Assembly (NCBI GenBank): GCA_022925895.1
Contig: JAKSYS010000109.1
Span: 1-64,000, forward strand
Source: Fragilaria crotonensis
Taxonomy: Eukaryota; Bacillariophyta; Fragilariophyceae; Fragilariales; Fragilariaceae
Reading direction: 5' to 3'
DNA: 64,000 nt
Below the pieces are notes generated by a model. That model did not search any database. It saw only the letters and a list, made by a program, of their open reading frames with translations, and had not been told where the DNA came from. The first letter of the stretch is position 1. Every line of letters begins with the position of its first letter. The translations under genes and the position numbers were made by a program. This document shows positions 36,972 to 48,456 of this stretch, one piece after another.

Positions 36972-38235
36972 TCATTCCGTGATCCAAACTTTATCCAGCG
37001 CCTTGACAATCTCTCCATAAAGACTCATTGTAATTCCCACCTCCAAACACACACGGGTCAAACGAGGTCCAACTCCCTTATAGAACGCCAATGGCCCTTC
37101 GTTTGCTAAAATTTGCTGCACACAATGCACTGTGCTTCTATACTTGTGGGCGTCGAGTCCCTGCATCCGCGACTTGACAACATCAATGCCCTGAAAGAGC
37201 AATACTGACACCCCTCCGGCGAAGGCTCCACTGGCAGCCGCCTTGATGGGAGTATCACGTTGTTCCGCGGGTATCATCGAAAAGACTCCAAACCTCGTGG
37301 CCTGTGCTGTAGAAACTTTGAAAATGGTGGGCACAACTCCCTTGTAAATCCCCGCCAGACCATATTCTCCGACAATCGACTTGACGCCGTGAAAGAAATT
37401 CCGATAATGGGGTGGTCCATCCGTTCGGAAGGAATCGTTGATGAGTCTGACCTTGATCGTTTCTTGGGGCGTGGTAACAAAAATGGCTTCCATGGTTCCC
37501 GCCCCGAGTCCGGCAAAGAATCCTCGGGAGCTGCCCAGTCCGTACTTGTCTTCGCCGTTCGGGCCCGACAGGGCGCTGGTGCACGCCTCAAAGGCCCCGA
37601 ATCGAATGGCGGCCTTGGGGGCGGCAAAGTAAACCATGGAGGATAAACCTCGATAAAAACCAATCGGACCACTTTCTTTCATCGTGTTGGACATGACGCC
37701 GCGGACCGTGATGGGCGTGGTGGAAAGCTGCTGGGTTGTCTTGACGTATTCTGTGGGGTACTGTGTCAAAGAGAAAGCCGGTACAGAAGAGGCGAGGACA
37801 TGTTGAGAAAGTGTATACGAGGGTCGCCTCGAATCGAGACAAGTTTGACCTAGAAACGTACCGTGCAGCAAATCTCTGTTATTTTCGTTTGATAATCGTG
37901 ATGTCGATATCGTTGGCAGACATCGTAAGTTTTTTTTGTGTAAGTCAGCAGGTGTTAGAGTGGCCGGAAAGAGGAAAGCACGCAATAGTACGAGATTCCT
38001 GATCGCTGATTGCTGTCAACATCGCTGCATAATGTTTGAACTGTTCATCTCGTGATCTGCCTGTTAATTCATCCAATTTGATTTCAGTTGGTCTCACAAA
38101 TTGAAGGTCTGCCACACTGTCGTACTGTCGAACGGTATCTACACGGTCACTTCTGCATCACGTACCAAAGATTCCAGCTGCCGCACCGGCAACAACAGCC
38201 TTGCCCTGATGCTTTGGTTTGCTGACAGGAGCCAT
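36972..38235 (-). CDS. mitochondrial tricarboxylate (citrate) carrier, SLC25 family
   Basis: Three exons: 38235-38166, a 14-nt micro-exon 37875-37862, and 37760-36972. Together they give 290 residues, normal for SLC25. The micro-exon (AGATTTGCTGCACG) supplies EICCT, joining AGAAAGIF to YPTEYVKTTQQL, which restores the first SLC25 signature Px(D/E)xx(K/R). The other two repeats have TTPQETIKVRL and FQGIDVVKSRMQG. The sequence pattern is that of the citrate carrier, exchanging citrate for malate across the inner membrane. The gene is tail to tail with PDS, 162 bp between stops. Confidence 0.92.
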
Positions 38236-39056
38236 GATGGTAACAAGTGAGAATGTAGTAGGCAATCGACGCAACCGCAGTCCGAAAGTCCGTTCGAGTA
38301 CTGTTGTGTTGGTCCTCGGTACAACGTACAGCCGCAAGTCGACCCCGACCGGCGAAAGCGGAAAAAATGGGTCGGAATTGGCTTTCGTGATGTCAATCGA
38401 CGCACCTGACCATTAAATCCCGAGGGGCTATGTTTCTACTGTCGTACTACGTGGTACGAATAGTACTGTAGATTGCACTGGTATTTCATGTGTGTATGAC
38501 CGTATGGACAAGGAGCATGAAACCGCAACAAAAACCGAATCCATCTGTTCATCATTTGTTCCGCGAACAAAGATTTGCATTTAACCGTCGGATATGCAAA
38601 AATGAAAATTTACTTTGCGTAGTACTTAGTACTTCTCCAATGTATAAGTTGCCGTAGCATAGAATCCAGAATCGTCCATCAACCCAGTCACGATAAGTAT
38701 TGCGTACCTTGTACTCGTACCAGCGTATGTACCAGTTGACTTGTACAACTACTGTCGAAGAAACCGGAGTACTGTACTCTATGGCCAGTACTGTGTTCTA
38801 TCGGTCTGTTCAAGCTTCCAGTGAACTGTGAACTCAAAAGTGAATTGTGGGACGTGATCCCAAACCTCTCGGTTGAATGAAGGGAAAGGGAAGGCTAAAC
38901 AGTCACATGGCCCTAGAGTGTACAGAAGCATATAACTGCTGAAGAGGTACAGTACCAGTACACAGCAAACGATTTGTTCTGTAGGGAAACCTCATCGAAA
39001 CCAGGAACACATCGGTACACTCGCTCATCTACATCTTGATGGCCTGAGATAGCACG
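38236..39056. other. intergenic, 5' of citrate carrier
   Basis: No gene recognised. It contains the promoter of the carrier gene and the 3' side of the deformylase gene; GTAC-rich at 38620-38790. Confidence 0.5.
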
Positions 39057-39902
39057 TCATCGTGAGAATGCCAACCGTTGTCGATCTTCGTGTCCATCGC
39101 GTTCGATTGTCCGCATGGCATCATTTTCCATCTCTTCCAGATCAATATGATCCAATGTCAGAATTCCCCGATCATGATCCAATTCATGCTGTGCCGCTCG
39201 GGCCAATTCCCCATGGAGTCGAGTGACATGCCGTGCTCCGCCGTCGACACTATGGTACTCAACATCCACCCACGCATCGCGCACGACAGTCGCACGAAAG
39301 TTGGGAGGTAATACCAAACAAAATTCGGTCCATACCTTCATCTCTGTTTCTGGTGATCGTCGCACGATGACAGGATTGATCCAAACCACACCATCCTCGG
39401 GGTTCTGTGAAAAGGACAACGACCGGGGCAATTCCAAATACACCATGCTTGCATCAACACCACATTGCTGAGCAGCCAATCCTACAGCGCGGTGTTTTCG
39501 AGCAGTCCGGATCAACATCTTGGCAGCGCGTTGCAACGTTTCCGTGCCCAACCAGCGTTCGTCCACTGGAGATGCTGGTCGTCGCAACACAGCATCGGGC
39601 CACCGAGCCATGTTCCACGATGATGATGTTGATGCTGTTAATGAGGCAGTTTCTAAATCAACAAGAGGCAATCGTGTCCCCGTCCATTCAGTTGAGTACT
39701 GGAATCCATGCGTGATGCCATCGTCGGCGTAATCCGGAGGGTCCTTGGCAGCAGACTCGTCCACGTTATATCGTGTGATCGTCGTCGTCATGAGGAATGG
39801 GAGTGAAAGGAAAGATGTGGCGATGTCTCGCCGTGACACAGTCATCAGACATTCGGTGGTTTGAAGCATCCACAGGGCGACCAGGACCCGTCGAATCGTC
39901 AT
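39057..39902 (-). CDS. peptide deformylase-like protein, probably organellar
   Basis: 281 residues from the ATG at 39902. Deformylases remove the formyl group from new organellar proteins using a metal held by one Cys and two His. Motif 1 is GLAAQQ (141-146), motif 2 is EFCLV (193-197; the usual form is EGCLS), and motif 3 is QHELDH (238-243), so the metal ligands C195, H239 and H243 and the catalytic Glu240 are kept. The N-terminal 45 residues are hydrophobic and include SRRDIATSFLSLPFL. That is reminiscent of a twin-arginine thylakoid signal but could be a plain presequence. The Gly-to-Phe change in motif 2 marks it as a divergent type. Confidence 0.85.
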   Translation of the reverse strand: MTIRRVLVALWMLQTTECLMTVSRRDIATSFLSLPFLMTTTITRYNVDESAAKDPPDYADDGITHGFQYSTEWTGTRLPLVDLETASLTASTSSSWNMARWPDAVLRRPASPVDERWLGTETLQRAAKMLIRTARKHRAVGLAAQQCGVDASMVYLELPRSLSFSQNPEDGVVWINPVIVRRSPETEMKVWTEFCLVLPPNFRATVVRDAWVDVEYHSVDGGARHVTRLHGELARAAQHELDHDRGILTLDHIDLEEMENDAMRTIERDGHEDRQRLAFSR

Positions 39903-40206
39903 GGTGAAGTTCAGGAAAACCTTTGTTGAGAAGTGTGAGCACAAATTTCTGCTCCCGTATTACGGTAGTCAAGGTGCAAGTACTGGCAATACGCTACACA
40001 ATTCACGCATTTCCTTTTTTCAATTGTTCATAGTTCATAGTAACATCAATTATGTCCAACTCACCCAGACCCTCTTGTAATAGTAAAGTACGCCAGTAAT
40101 CAGTACCAGTTTAATAAGAAAAGATCGTGGCCATATCATGCACGCGTGTGAACATTATCCCTGATTCGTCGGAATCCATTGGGCACGAAGGATGCGCTGA
40201 TCCACC

Positions 40207-41279
40207 ATGACCACATGGATCGAAGAGAAGCACCTTGCCTGGTCGTCCAAGCAAAGTCGGATCTTGAGCGCTGACGGAAGGGCACTCGAATACTACACAG
40301 GGGAACGGGGCTTCCCCTTTCAAGCGAATGAGCTGCCCCACCATCATTTGGCCAAGAACGATACTCAGCAAGTCTTTCGCAGTTGGCTTCCTACAATCAC
40401 CTCCACAGCCGATGTGTCAATTTGTGGTGCCTGGAAGCGACCATTATTCTGTGGAGTATGGGAACATAGCACGGAAGAAGAGGAATCGGTTTTCAATGTC
40501 CAAACGAATTCACTCTTCATCGACCTTCGCATCCCAACATCCCGAAAACACGTTCTTCCCGCAGACTGCATTTCACTCGCATGCTTGACGGAGCAACAGC
40601 TTCGATTCTATGCCCGTCAACACGTCTTTGGAGGATTCTCCAAAGTTACGATGGAGCGCGACCGAGAGGTATGCACACGGCACCATTGTTTGGACTGGAA
40701 CTATGTGCCGGGAAATCCTCGACCTCGACCCAACAAGTGGTGGATAGAAATGCATCCCAATAAGGACGTGTGGAAAGAATGGGCCTATGCGACAGATGAC
40801 TTTGGTCGACATTACTATATGGAGCGATGGGAGCGTCTCGAGGAAGGAAATGCCGACCAACGGTTGGCCTTGCGAAGGCAAGATGGTTCTGACGGGATTT
40901 TGGTTGTTGTTGGTGACCACTTCAACTATCTTTTTAGCCGGTGTCTTCTCGGAACTGAAGTTATAGAAGGGTCAACGCTTGTGGAAGTCGTAGATGCTGC
41001 ACTGCTTCGGGAGATCGATCAACAGCAGAATCATTCTTGTCCATGGATGCTGGTCATGGACTTGTATCATTGGGATGGAAGATTGACACGGCTATTCAAC
41101 AATGGAGAGAAGGTGATGCACTTTTCGAAGATGGAGATATCGCTGTGGAGGGTGACTCTATTGATACATGCCATGTCATGTGGAAGGGCTCACGATGGAG
41201 CGTCTATGAAAGCTCATTTGAAACTATCAACGACCTTCGCAACGTTCTGTGCCCAAGTCGAAAACGACACAAGATATGA
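40207..41279 (+). CDS. conserved-looking protein of unknown function
   Basis: About 357 residues. The first part contains FCGVWEHSTEEEESVFNVQT then LFIDLRIP. A similar W...VxxxQTxxLFxDLRxP pattern occurs in bacterial and fungal proteins of unknown function that I recall only loosely. Later parts have DHFNYLFSRCLLG and, in the final frame, AGHGLVSLGWKIDTAIQQWRE ending WSVYESSF. The frame changes near 41033-41037, between QQQNHS and SMDAGHG. The total is exactly one base short of 358 codons, again suggesting a missing base. No membrane segment or signal peptide is evident. I assign no function. Confidence 0.65.
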
Positions 41280-41792
41280 TGACAATAGGTTTTGCTTAAC
41301 TACCTGGTGCCAGGTACTCGGAGGGCTCGTGAAATCTGGACTCTGGACCCTTCAACATGACTTTTCTTTCTGGTTTCAAGCCAACCAGTGCGGTATCTCA
41401 CGCTCAACAGAAAAAATCAAGCAGACGTGTGTGCACCATTATCTTCGTGGTAGTACTTGTTCCTGGTACTGCAGTAATCTGGGAAGTACTGGAGTACCAG
41501 GCAGTAAGCGGTGGCTACTGTACTTAACGTAATGTCGTACTCGGTACTAGTCTACCGTGTACCATCGTCTCAAATAGGGCACTTTCCCCAAAAAATCTTC
41601 GCCCTCGCTTTGCGGGCTGCTGGTATGCATACCAGGTGTAGTTGTACCAGCTAATTTCAAGTCAGACATTGTATTGACAGAGACCATGGCGGTGTCTTCA
41701 TAAAGCCAGTCAGTGAGTCGACGAACACTGAATCGAGCGATCGAAGAGATCGTTAGCAGCAGTGCTTGTCAAAAAGAAGCAAGTGCTACGAA
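41280..41792. other. intergenic, GTAC-rich
   Basis: No gene. The region 41445-41560 is dense in GTACTGG/CCAGTAC words. Confidence 0.5.
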
Positions 41793-42293
41793 ATGATGCT
41801 TCCAAAGGTTGTTCGAGCGGGCTTGCAAAGTGGATCCATCATGAGCGTTGCCGACATTGGCACGCAAGTGGGAATTGAAGGCAAGGGTGTTGAAGATTCG
41901 TCCTATGATCCGTATCGAACATTGCGATGGGCAGTAGCTGGAATAGTATTTCATGGACCCTATTTTTATGTCGGCTTTTCCCGACTGGATCAGTACTTTG
42001 GACCTGCAACATCAATCGTGACGGTCGCCAAGAAGACAGCGACAGCTCAGTTTTTCTTGTTCCCTCCATATTTGGTTGGATTATTTAGTTTCATGGGAGT
42101 TATGGAGGGGTGTGAAGATATTCCCAAGAAGGTAGCCGAGAGAGTCCCTGAAGCATTTCTATCCGGCTGTGTCTTTTGGCCCATTTCGAATAGTGTCAAT
42201 TTCGCACTGGTTCCGGCCACACTCAGAGTTCCGTACTTGGCGGCCTCCGCTGGAGTTTGGAATTCGTACCTTAGTTGGACCAATTCCAAATGA
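41793..42293 (+). CDS. Mpv17/PMP22 family membrane protein
   Basis: 166 residues from the ATG at 41793. These small proteins sit in peroxisomal or inner mitochondrial membranes and are linked to membrane permeability and mtDNA maintenance. Family marks: DIGTQ in the first helix, DPYRTLRWAVAGIVFHGPYFYVGFSRLD, then the ending WPISNSVNFALVPATLRVPYLAASAGVWNSYLSW (a close fit to the usual WPxxQxxNFxxVPxxxR...WNxYLSW). Four membrane helices are likely. The N-terminus is a little short for the family, so an upstream exon is possible. Confidence 0.87.
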   Translation: MMLPKVVRAGLQSGSIMSVADIGTQVGIEGKGVEDSSYDPYRTLRWAVAGIVFHGPYFYVGFSRLDQYFGPATSIVTVAKKTATAQFFLFPPYLVGLFSFMGVMEGCEDIPKKVAERVPEAFLSGCVFWPISNSVNFALVPATLRVPYLAASAGVWNSYLSWTNSK

Positions 42294-42619
42294 GAAGCGA
42301 TGAATGCAAAACGATGCGCAGCTACGATCCATACAGCACTGACCATTTCAAAGTCCACTTTTGCTAACCTCCAGGCCTCCTTGGTGGAGCATGCCCTGTT
42401 TACTGCGGTCCATCGTTACCCTGAATTTTGCGTCATTTTGTAGCTAGTTCAGCTAATGAGATGGAACAATTCCGTCACTTATGATCTCAAATTGCTCGGA
42501 CTATGCTTTTATTGAGCTATTAGCGTTGCTTGCATTGAGCATAGGCCTCGTCCGGGGTGCTAAGAAAATGCGGGTATTATACCGTATGGGCATGTCCCAC
42601 AATGGCTATCATTTTAAAT
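42294..42619. other. convergent intergenic region
   Basis: 326 bp between two convergent genes; no feature recognised. Confidence 0.5.
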
Positions 42620-43078
42620 TCATTTGACAATCTTGTCCATGTTCATACCACGCGCCTTTTTCTTCATTATCAACCCCATCATTTTTGCAGCAGTGCCAAG
42701 TGTTGGGGGAACAGTTGGGGCGACAGTTGGCGGAGCAGTCGGCGGACGTGAAACTGGGGCTTCTGTACCAGCAGGGGCGTTAGAACCGACTGGTGCATCA
42801 GTGATTAATGGGGTGAATGGGGGTAATGTGCCAGGTGCGCATTCACATATACCACCATTTCCGATGATTCCATTGAGTTGGGCGCACTGGGTTCCAGATA
42901 TCGAACCTTGCTGTCCGCCAACCTGGAGTTCACCGCAAGGAACTGGCGAAGGTCCCAGGATGAAGACGTCGTCAGGGGAGGTCACGATCTTGCCCGCACC
43001 GCATACGGAGCATGGTGGTTCTCCACCAACGTTGCTGCAGGCGAAGAGCGCAGCGAGGATGATAAATCTGGACATCAT
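42620..43078 (-). CDS. secreted Cys-motif protein with PT-rich stalk
   Basis: 152 residues. A signal peptide (MMSRFIILAALFACSNVGG) is followed by a compact domain, CSVCGAGKIVTSPDDVF, PCGELQ and CAQLNGIIG...CEC. I associate this type of domain with large diatom secreted families. After that comes a Pro/Thr/Ala stalk (TEAPVSRPPTAPPTV) and a short basic end. Extracellular or cell-wall location is likely. The molecular role is unknown. Confidence 0.75.
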   Translation of the reverse strand: MMSRFIILAALFACSNVGGEPPCSVCGAGKIVTSPDDVFILGPSPVPCGELQVGGQQGSISGTQCAQLNGIIGNGGICECAPGTLPPFTPLITDAPVGSNAPAGTEAPVSRPPTAPPTVAPTVPPTLGTAAKMMGLIMKKKARGMNMDKIVK

Positions 43079-43866
43079 GATGTACGTTGATCTAATTTTG
43101 TGAGATCTACAACAACCACTGATCCTTTACGACCGTATGTCCGGTAAATTTCAGTTCACTCTGAATCAGATTAAGCTAAATTGATTGTTTGTTAACCGAT
43201 CTTCCTTTAGCACGTTCTTCGACTCAAATTTTTTTTAAAGCGGGGCATTTGCGTTGTGCATAGTGTATACAAGTATACAGAATACAGTACATGTAGGCGC
43301 ATGCATAGCAGTGCCCTTGCTGTGTGTAACATAATAGTAGTATGATGAGTAACGAACGTGCTTCGACGTTCGACGTTCGACGTTTACTGGTACCGGTACT
43401 GGATGTACTGTACGTCCTCGTGAGACAAGTTGTTCGCAAGGTACCTGGTACCTGGTACCAGGTACTAGTACTAGTACTAGTACTAGTACCACGACACCAC
43501 GAAACCACGACACCAAATGCACCATTCATATACTACTCTATACTCTAGTCGAACGTGTCGTATGCGTTTATTCATTTGCACCTTCAGCCTTCAGAACATC
43601 ATCACAAGAGCTGCTTTGTCCACTCGTGCTTCTAGGACGAGACAACTTTTCGCAAATTCTTTCTTGTTCTCGTCGTTTCTGACAACATCCAACCTTGATT
43701 CACGAACTGAGATGTTGACATACAACAAGACAGGAAACTGAGCGCAATACGACACAGAGTTGGTGAGGAATGCCACCATTTCTATTCCAGTAAACTCATA
43801 AAAAACCGATCACAACTTGAATTAGGACCAGGACCAAACAATCAACTATTCTATTGACCACACATC
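43079..43866. other. divergent intergenic region with GTAC palindromes
   Basis: No gene. It holds the promoters of the secreted protein and of the N-acetyltransferase. The segment 43380-43500 contains GACGTTC repeats and (ACTAGT)n-type palindromic runs. Confidence 0.5.
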
Positions 43867-44736
43867 ATGTTGAGTTCATTCAAGGACCTCTACTTCGACC
43901 GCATCCGTTTAAACGAACAAGATTTGGATGAGGCGCCGACACTAGAAAAACTCACCAAAATTCAAGAGGCTCATTTGACGCACATTCCCTTTGAGAATCT
44001 TTCTCAACATGGATGCGATCGACCTGCCTGTTTGGATGTCGATGCGACGGCTGAGAAAGTCCTGCATGCCAAGCGTGGTGGATTCTGTTTCGAGTTGAAT
44101 GGCTTGCTAAGTCACCTCCTGCTGGAGTTGGGCTATGAGGTCACACGAGTTCCCGCGGTTGTGTACACCCCCGACAATAAGTTCGACGCACCACCAGCTC
44201 ATTTGACTATTTTCTGCACTTTGCAAGACAAAATCTACTATGTGGACGTTGCCTTCGGCGAGCCAGCGATGCATCCACTGGAGTTGATTATGGACGAGGA
44301 GCAGACAACTGTCGAAGGAATGAAGTCTCGATTTGTCGAAGAAGAACCTGGACTCGTTGTATTGGAGTACTACAACCAAGAAGTCGATGGTTTCCAACCT
44401 AGGATCAGATTTCAGCGAGACCATGTCCTCTCGGGAGGCTTGGAACTTGCCGACTTTTCACCAAATTTGAGCGTTGTTTATCATGAGAAGAGCCCCTTCG
44501 AGCAGAAGATCGTGTGCTGCCTTTTGACACGAACACACAAATACACAGTTGCTGGTAACAAACTTAAAGTTACCACACCTCGGTTCGGAAAGGAGTCAAC
44601 CAAGACAGTGACAGCGTTGGAAACTGACGATGAGGTGCGCCAGGTGCTACAGGAACTCTTTGGAATACCTTTAGAACAGACAAATGGTCTCAACATTGGA
44701 ACGTCCCTTCATGCAAAGCCCGAACTCTGGATGTGA
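43867..44736 (+). CDS. arylamine N-acetyltransferase
   Basis: 289 residues, the usual NAT length. NATs transfer acetyl from acetyl-CoA to arylamines through an active-site Cys. The triad is visible: Cys74 in RGGFCFELN, His112 in PAHLTIF and Asp127 in YYVDVAFGEP. The preceding HLTHIPFENLSQHG is also family-typical. The protein looks soluble and cytosolic, with no presequence. The single exon is intact. It is tail to tail with the SUMO protease gene, 167 bp between stops. Confidence 0.93.
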   Translation: MLSSFKDLYFDRIRLNEQDLDEAPTLEKLTKIQEAHLTHIPFENLSQHGCDRPACLDVDATAEKVLHAKRGGFCFELNGLLSHLLLELGYEVTRVPAVVYTPDNKFDAPPAHLTIFCTLQDKIYYVDVAFGEPAMHPLELIMDEEQTTVEGMKSRFVEEEPGLVVLEYYNQEVDGFQPRIRFQRDHVLSGGLELADFSPNLSVVYHEKSPFEQKIVCCLLTRTHKYTVAGNKLKVTTPRFGKESTKTVTALETDDEVRQVLQELFGIPLEQTNGLNIGTSLHAKPELWM

Positions 44737-44903
44737 GCGATGGAAAGCGATACTTAGATTTTAGAGACATGTTCACAGATGAAGCTGATAATTTAATAGA
44801 ACCCCGTAAGGTGAAAGAAACGTATTTCAGATGTATGTTCTGCCGTCCAACTCTTCCTGTTTGATCCTTGCCTCGAAGGCCGTTCGAACATCGTCTTCGT
44901 CCA

Positions 44904-47900
44904 TCATCTCCTCGCCACTGCACATAATGACTGCACCATTGCTTTACCTGCAGGCGACAAAGGCGCGTCATTATCTCTTGCGGAGTTCCTGTCTGCCTCT
45001 GATATGTTTTCCTCCGCATGCCTCGTGGCTTTCTCATCTCTGTAGCGTGTAGACAATCTGCTGATGAGAACCTTCATTTCCAGCCGAATTCGTTCGATAT
45101 CTTGCATATTAAACTGAAATTCGTCATGGTCTGTGATAGCGTCCTTCAGAGCTTCGCCGGGGTTGGCATCGCCAGCAATGCTCACCTCATTGTGGCGCAA
45201 CATAAAGAGCGCGTAGGCGTAGCGGCAGACGAAAACCCCGCAATCACAGCAGTTGTCCTGATAGGGGACTTCAAAAATGTGAGGGACAAAGATTTCGATA
45301 ACGAGGCAGTGGATGTTGCCACGAACTTACTTCTCGGCGAGAACACTGGCATGGTAGACGTGTTGAAAGGGTTGACGCCGCCATATTGCGGCGCCATTAG
45401 TCGCTTCCATTCTGCATTCAACCATTTGCGGACATGCCTTGCCACCAGATCCTTTCGATGTGCTTTCAACGAGTCAAGGAACAAGATGCAAGGGAAGGGC
45501 TGCTTCTCAGTGTCACCATCGATGCCAGCGTCGTCTTCACATGACTCGCTTATGATGAACATTGGATTGACAACCACACAAAGCGACCAATGTAAGCTCT
45601 TGTTGATTGGGAGAAAGATGAAACGTTTGCTGAAAATGTCAATATTCTTTCTCGCCGTCCATGATTCCACTGCTTCTGTACCCTCTTCGCTCAAGGTGGT
45701 GTAAAAATGCGACGAGAATATGTGAAGAGGCGAAGTCTGGCGGTCCTCCTTACGCATAAGCCTGTCGACCAGTGACGATGAGCGAAAGCAGCAGCAGCAA
45801 CAACAGCAGTACTAGAGTGCCGACAAAATCTTACCATTCCATCCAGAAGTCAATAAGAGTGTCATTCAAGAATTCGCCAGGTTCCAGGCGATCCACATCC
45901 TCTTTTCGAATCGTCAGATAGTGAGCCCGAACTTTCTTTCTGGTCTCGTCAGAGATGCCAGCCCCAACCGAGGCTTCGATTCCGGCATCGCTATCTGACG
46001 AGATGGCCTGGTGCTTTGCATCGATAGACACCTTCCCTTGTCTGACGCTTCCTCCGTTGTCCTCACTGTCGAATGATTCCGCCAGTCCAATGGCTCTGGT
46101 GGCAGCTGCTTGTTCGATCACACGATTTGCTTCTGTCAGCGATTCGGCAGCCGCATCAATATTACTTTCTGCGGTATCAAATGGGAACACGAGGAAAATT
46201 TCCTTGCTATCGCCGTCGGTATTACTGGTTTTGCTCCCTCTCCTTTTGCTCCTTGTCCGGGGTGACGAGATGCTATCTTCCCTATCCTTTTGTTCGCGCT
46301 CGATATTATCAAGCATAGTTGCGGCGTACTCCTTGCATTCGTCCAACGATGCAAGGGTGGCGCCAGGCTCCACCAGAAATGGCTTTAGTGACGAGTGCCC
46401 TCTCATCCATTCCAACAGGTGTTGCAACTCTCCCTTGGAGCGAAATTCCATGACAATATAACCTTTCTTCGCAATATACTGCTTTTCCACCGAGCCGTCA
46501 ATGACCCGCAGATATTTGGAAACTTTATTAAACCCATTCGAATCAGTTGGTTCAATGCGCAGAATCGCAAGAACCATATCTCCACCTCCTGACACAAAAT
46601 GGTGAAATTGTTGAACATCGTCCAAACCAATGACGTGGCGCGCCTTGATAACCGTATCTCTACGTTGCTTCTTGATGATGTAGCATAGTGTCAGGCGGTC
46701 GCCCTTCAATATCAGTTTGCACTCGGTGTGGCAGTAGTATGAGCCCACAGTCACCCGTGCAAGATCGATGGCAGTATCAAGGCGTCGGTGGGACTTCGTG
46801 AAGAGATCAAAGTGAGGTTACCAGAGCGAATTCGAAACGGCGAAAGGAGCACCAATTCCAAGTTACACTTACTCTTTCGTAATGCAAAGACCGAGTCGAA
46901 CCCACGTCGTCATCACTGTCGTCGATCTCAATCGGGTTTTCTGAGCTAGTTTTCAGTCGAGAGGAACGCCTTCTTTTGCTCTGTTGACTGTCTAGCGAAC
47001 ATCGGGGTTCGCTTCTGAATTCGAACTTGTTTACGACATGATCGGACTCCACTTCGGTTTTTCTCTCGCTTTTCTGAAAGAAATCAAATACCGAGGTGCC
47101 ATTCCCGCGGGTAGTCGTTCGGTCGAGAGGTTTTCCTGAGGCTGCGGACGGAGGCGTGATAGGAATAATAGGTGATGCGGGTAAGCAAAAGAAGAAGGAA
47201 TTTCGTAATCAGACAATGCATACATACGTACCTTTTTTCCCATTGGCTTTCGAAAGCTTAAGGGCTTGGATTGACCTTCTGTTCGAAGCAAGTTTTGGTG
47301 TGGTGAATTGGCGAAGCGCTCGCTCAGCGGTGGATAGCACTGGCGCTTCGGTTCGTACCGGTTCATTTCTCACCATTGCGAGCACGTTTTCCACTTTCTC
47401 GTCGTCGCTCAAACTACGGCAAATCCCTTGGCTTTGAGGTTCTGGCGACAACAGACTTTGCGATTTCCTTCTAACCGAGTCAAACAAGCCTCGAATGGTG
47501 CTCTGTAGTGGAGTTTTGAGTTGTATATTCCCTGCTCGCGTCTTTCGAGACGGATTTGAGCCAAGATTCTTGACCTGTTCGTTTTTCTCAGCTGTGGCTA
47601 CTTCTACTTGGATAACTTCACAAATGTCATCATCCTCGACTGTGATTGACGGACTGCTACAGACAGCTCGATCGGAGTGGATGATTCCTCCACCGCCATG
47701 TGATTTGTTGCTTTTGCTGCCGCCAATGCTGCTGTTTGATTCTTGTGTATCATAACCAGCATCAACGCTGTCAGTCGAATCACCACCTCTGTCGCCGTCG
47801 TCATCTATGCGTGCGTGCCCCTTGCAATTATCATTGGTTGTGGATGGCAGTGGTGTAACTACATCATTTTCTTCGGAAAGATCCACCATACCTTGTTGGC

Positions 47901-48456
47901 GACTTTTCCGAAGACCTTCCGAAACATGTCGAGCAAATCCATTCTTGAGCGGACTACTACTACTTGTAGTTTCATGATTCTTTTCTCGCGCCAATTTCAG
48001 ATACCGTTCCGTCGTCACTGCCCCTTTTTTGGGAATGATATACTCCTTGCTGATGGACGGCCCTTGATGTTCATCCTGATTGGGGGTGGCATGAGCGCCA
48101 CCGAGAAATCTATTCGAATTGTCTCGTTTGAAACGTTTTGCATGGTTCTCGTCCTGGTGTTTCCGTGATTGGTCCGGAATGCCACGTCGTGAGACGGGAC
48201 GCGCCTGTCGTTTGGCACCATCGTTACGTAGACACTGGGCTTTCGACAAGGGATCCATGTCATCAGAAGATCGCTTTCCAGCAACGCGTTTGCGTGGACC
48301 ATTCGGTGGTGTTTTGATATCCCACGTGTGTTGTTGAGCAAAGCAAACGCCAGGATCAAACTTGTAAGCATCGTCGGCATCGTCATTGTTGAGCGTCACT
48401 GACAACTTGGGTTTTGACGCACTTCCGGCCCCTCGTCGAAAGGTGGTGGTGACCAT
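44904..48456 (-). CDS. Ulp1-family SUMO protease (SENP6/7 or Ulp2-like)
   Basis: Five exons: 48456-47232, 47141-46873, 46793-45835, 45761-45331 and 45268-44904. Introns are 62-90 bp and the product is 1082 residues in frame. The N-terminal 500 residues are disordered with basic and Ser/Asp-rich patches, including PIEIDDSDDDV, which could be a SUMO-interacting motif. A middle domain (VGSYYCHTECKLILKGDRL ... LEWM) resembles a PH-like module. The C-terminal cysteine protease starts at DRLEPGEFLNDTLIDFWMEW and carries His near 875 (KSLHWSL), Asp (LFLDSL), Gln965 (YQDNC) and the catalytic Cys near 971 (CDCGVFVC). It would deconjugate SUMO, most likely in the nucleus. A roughly 80-residue insert between Asp and Gln, and the long N-terminus, point to the Ulp2/SENP6-7 branch. 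Confidence 0.92.
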
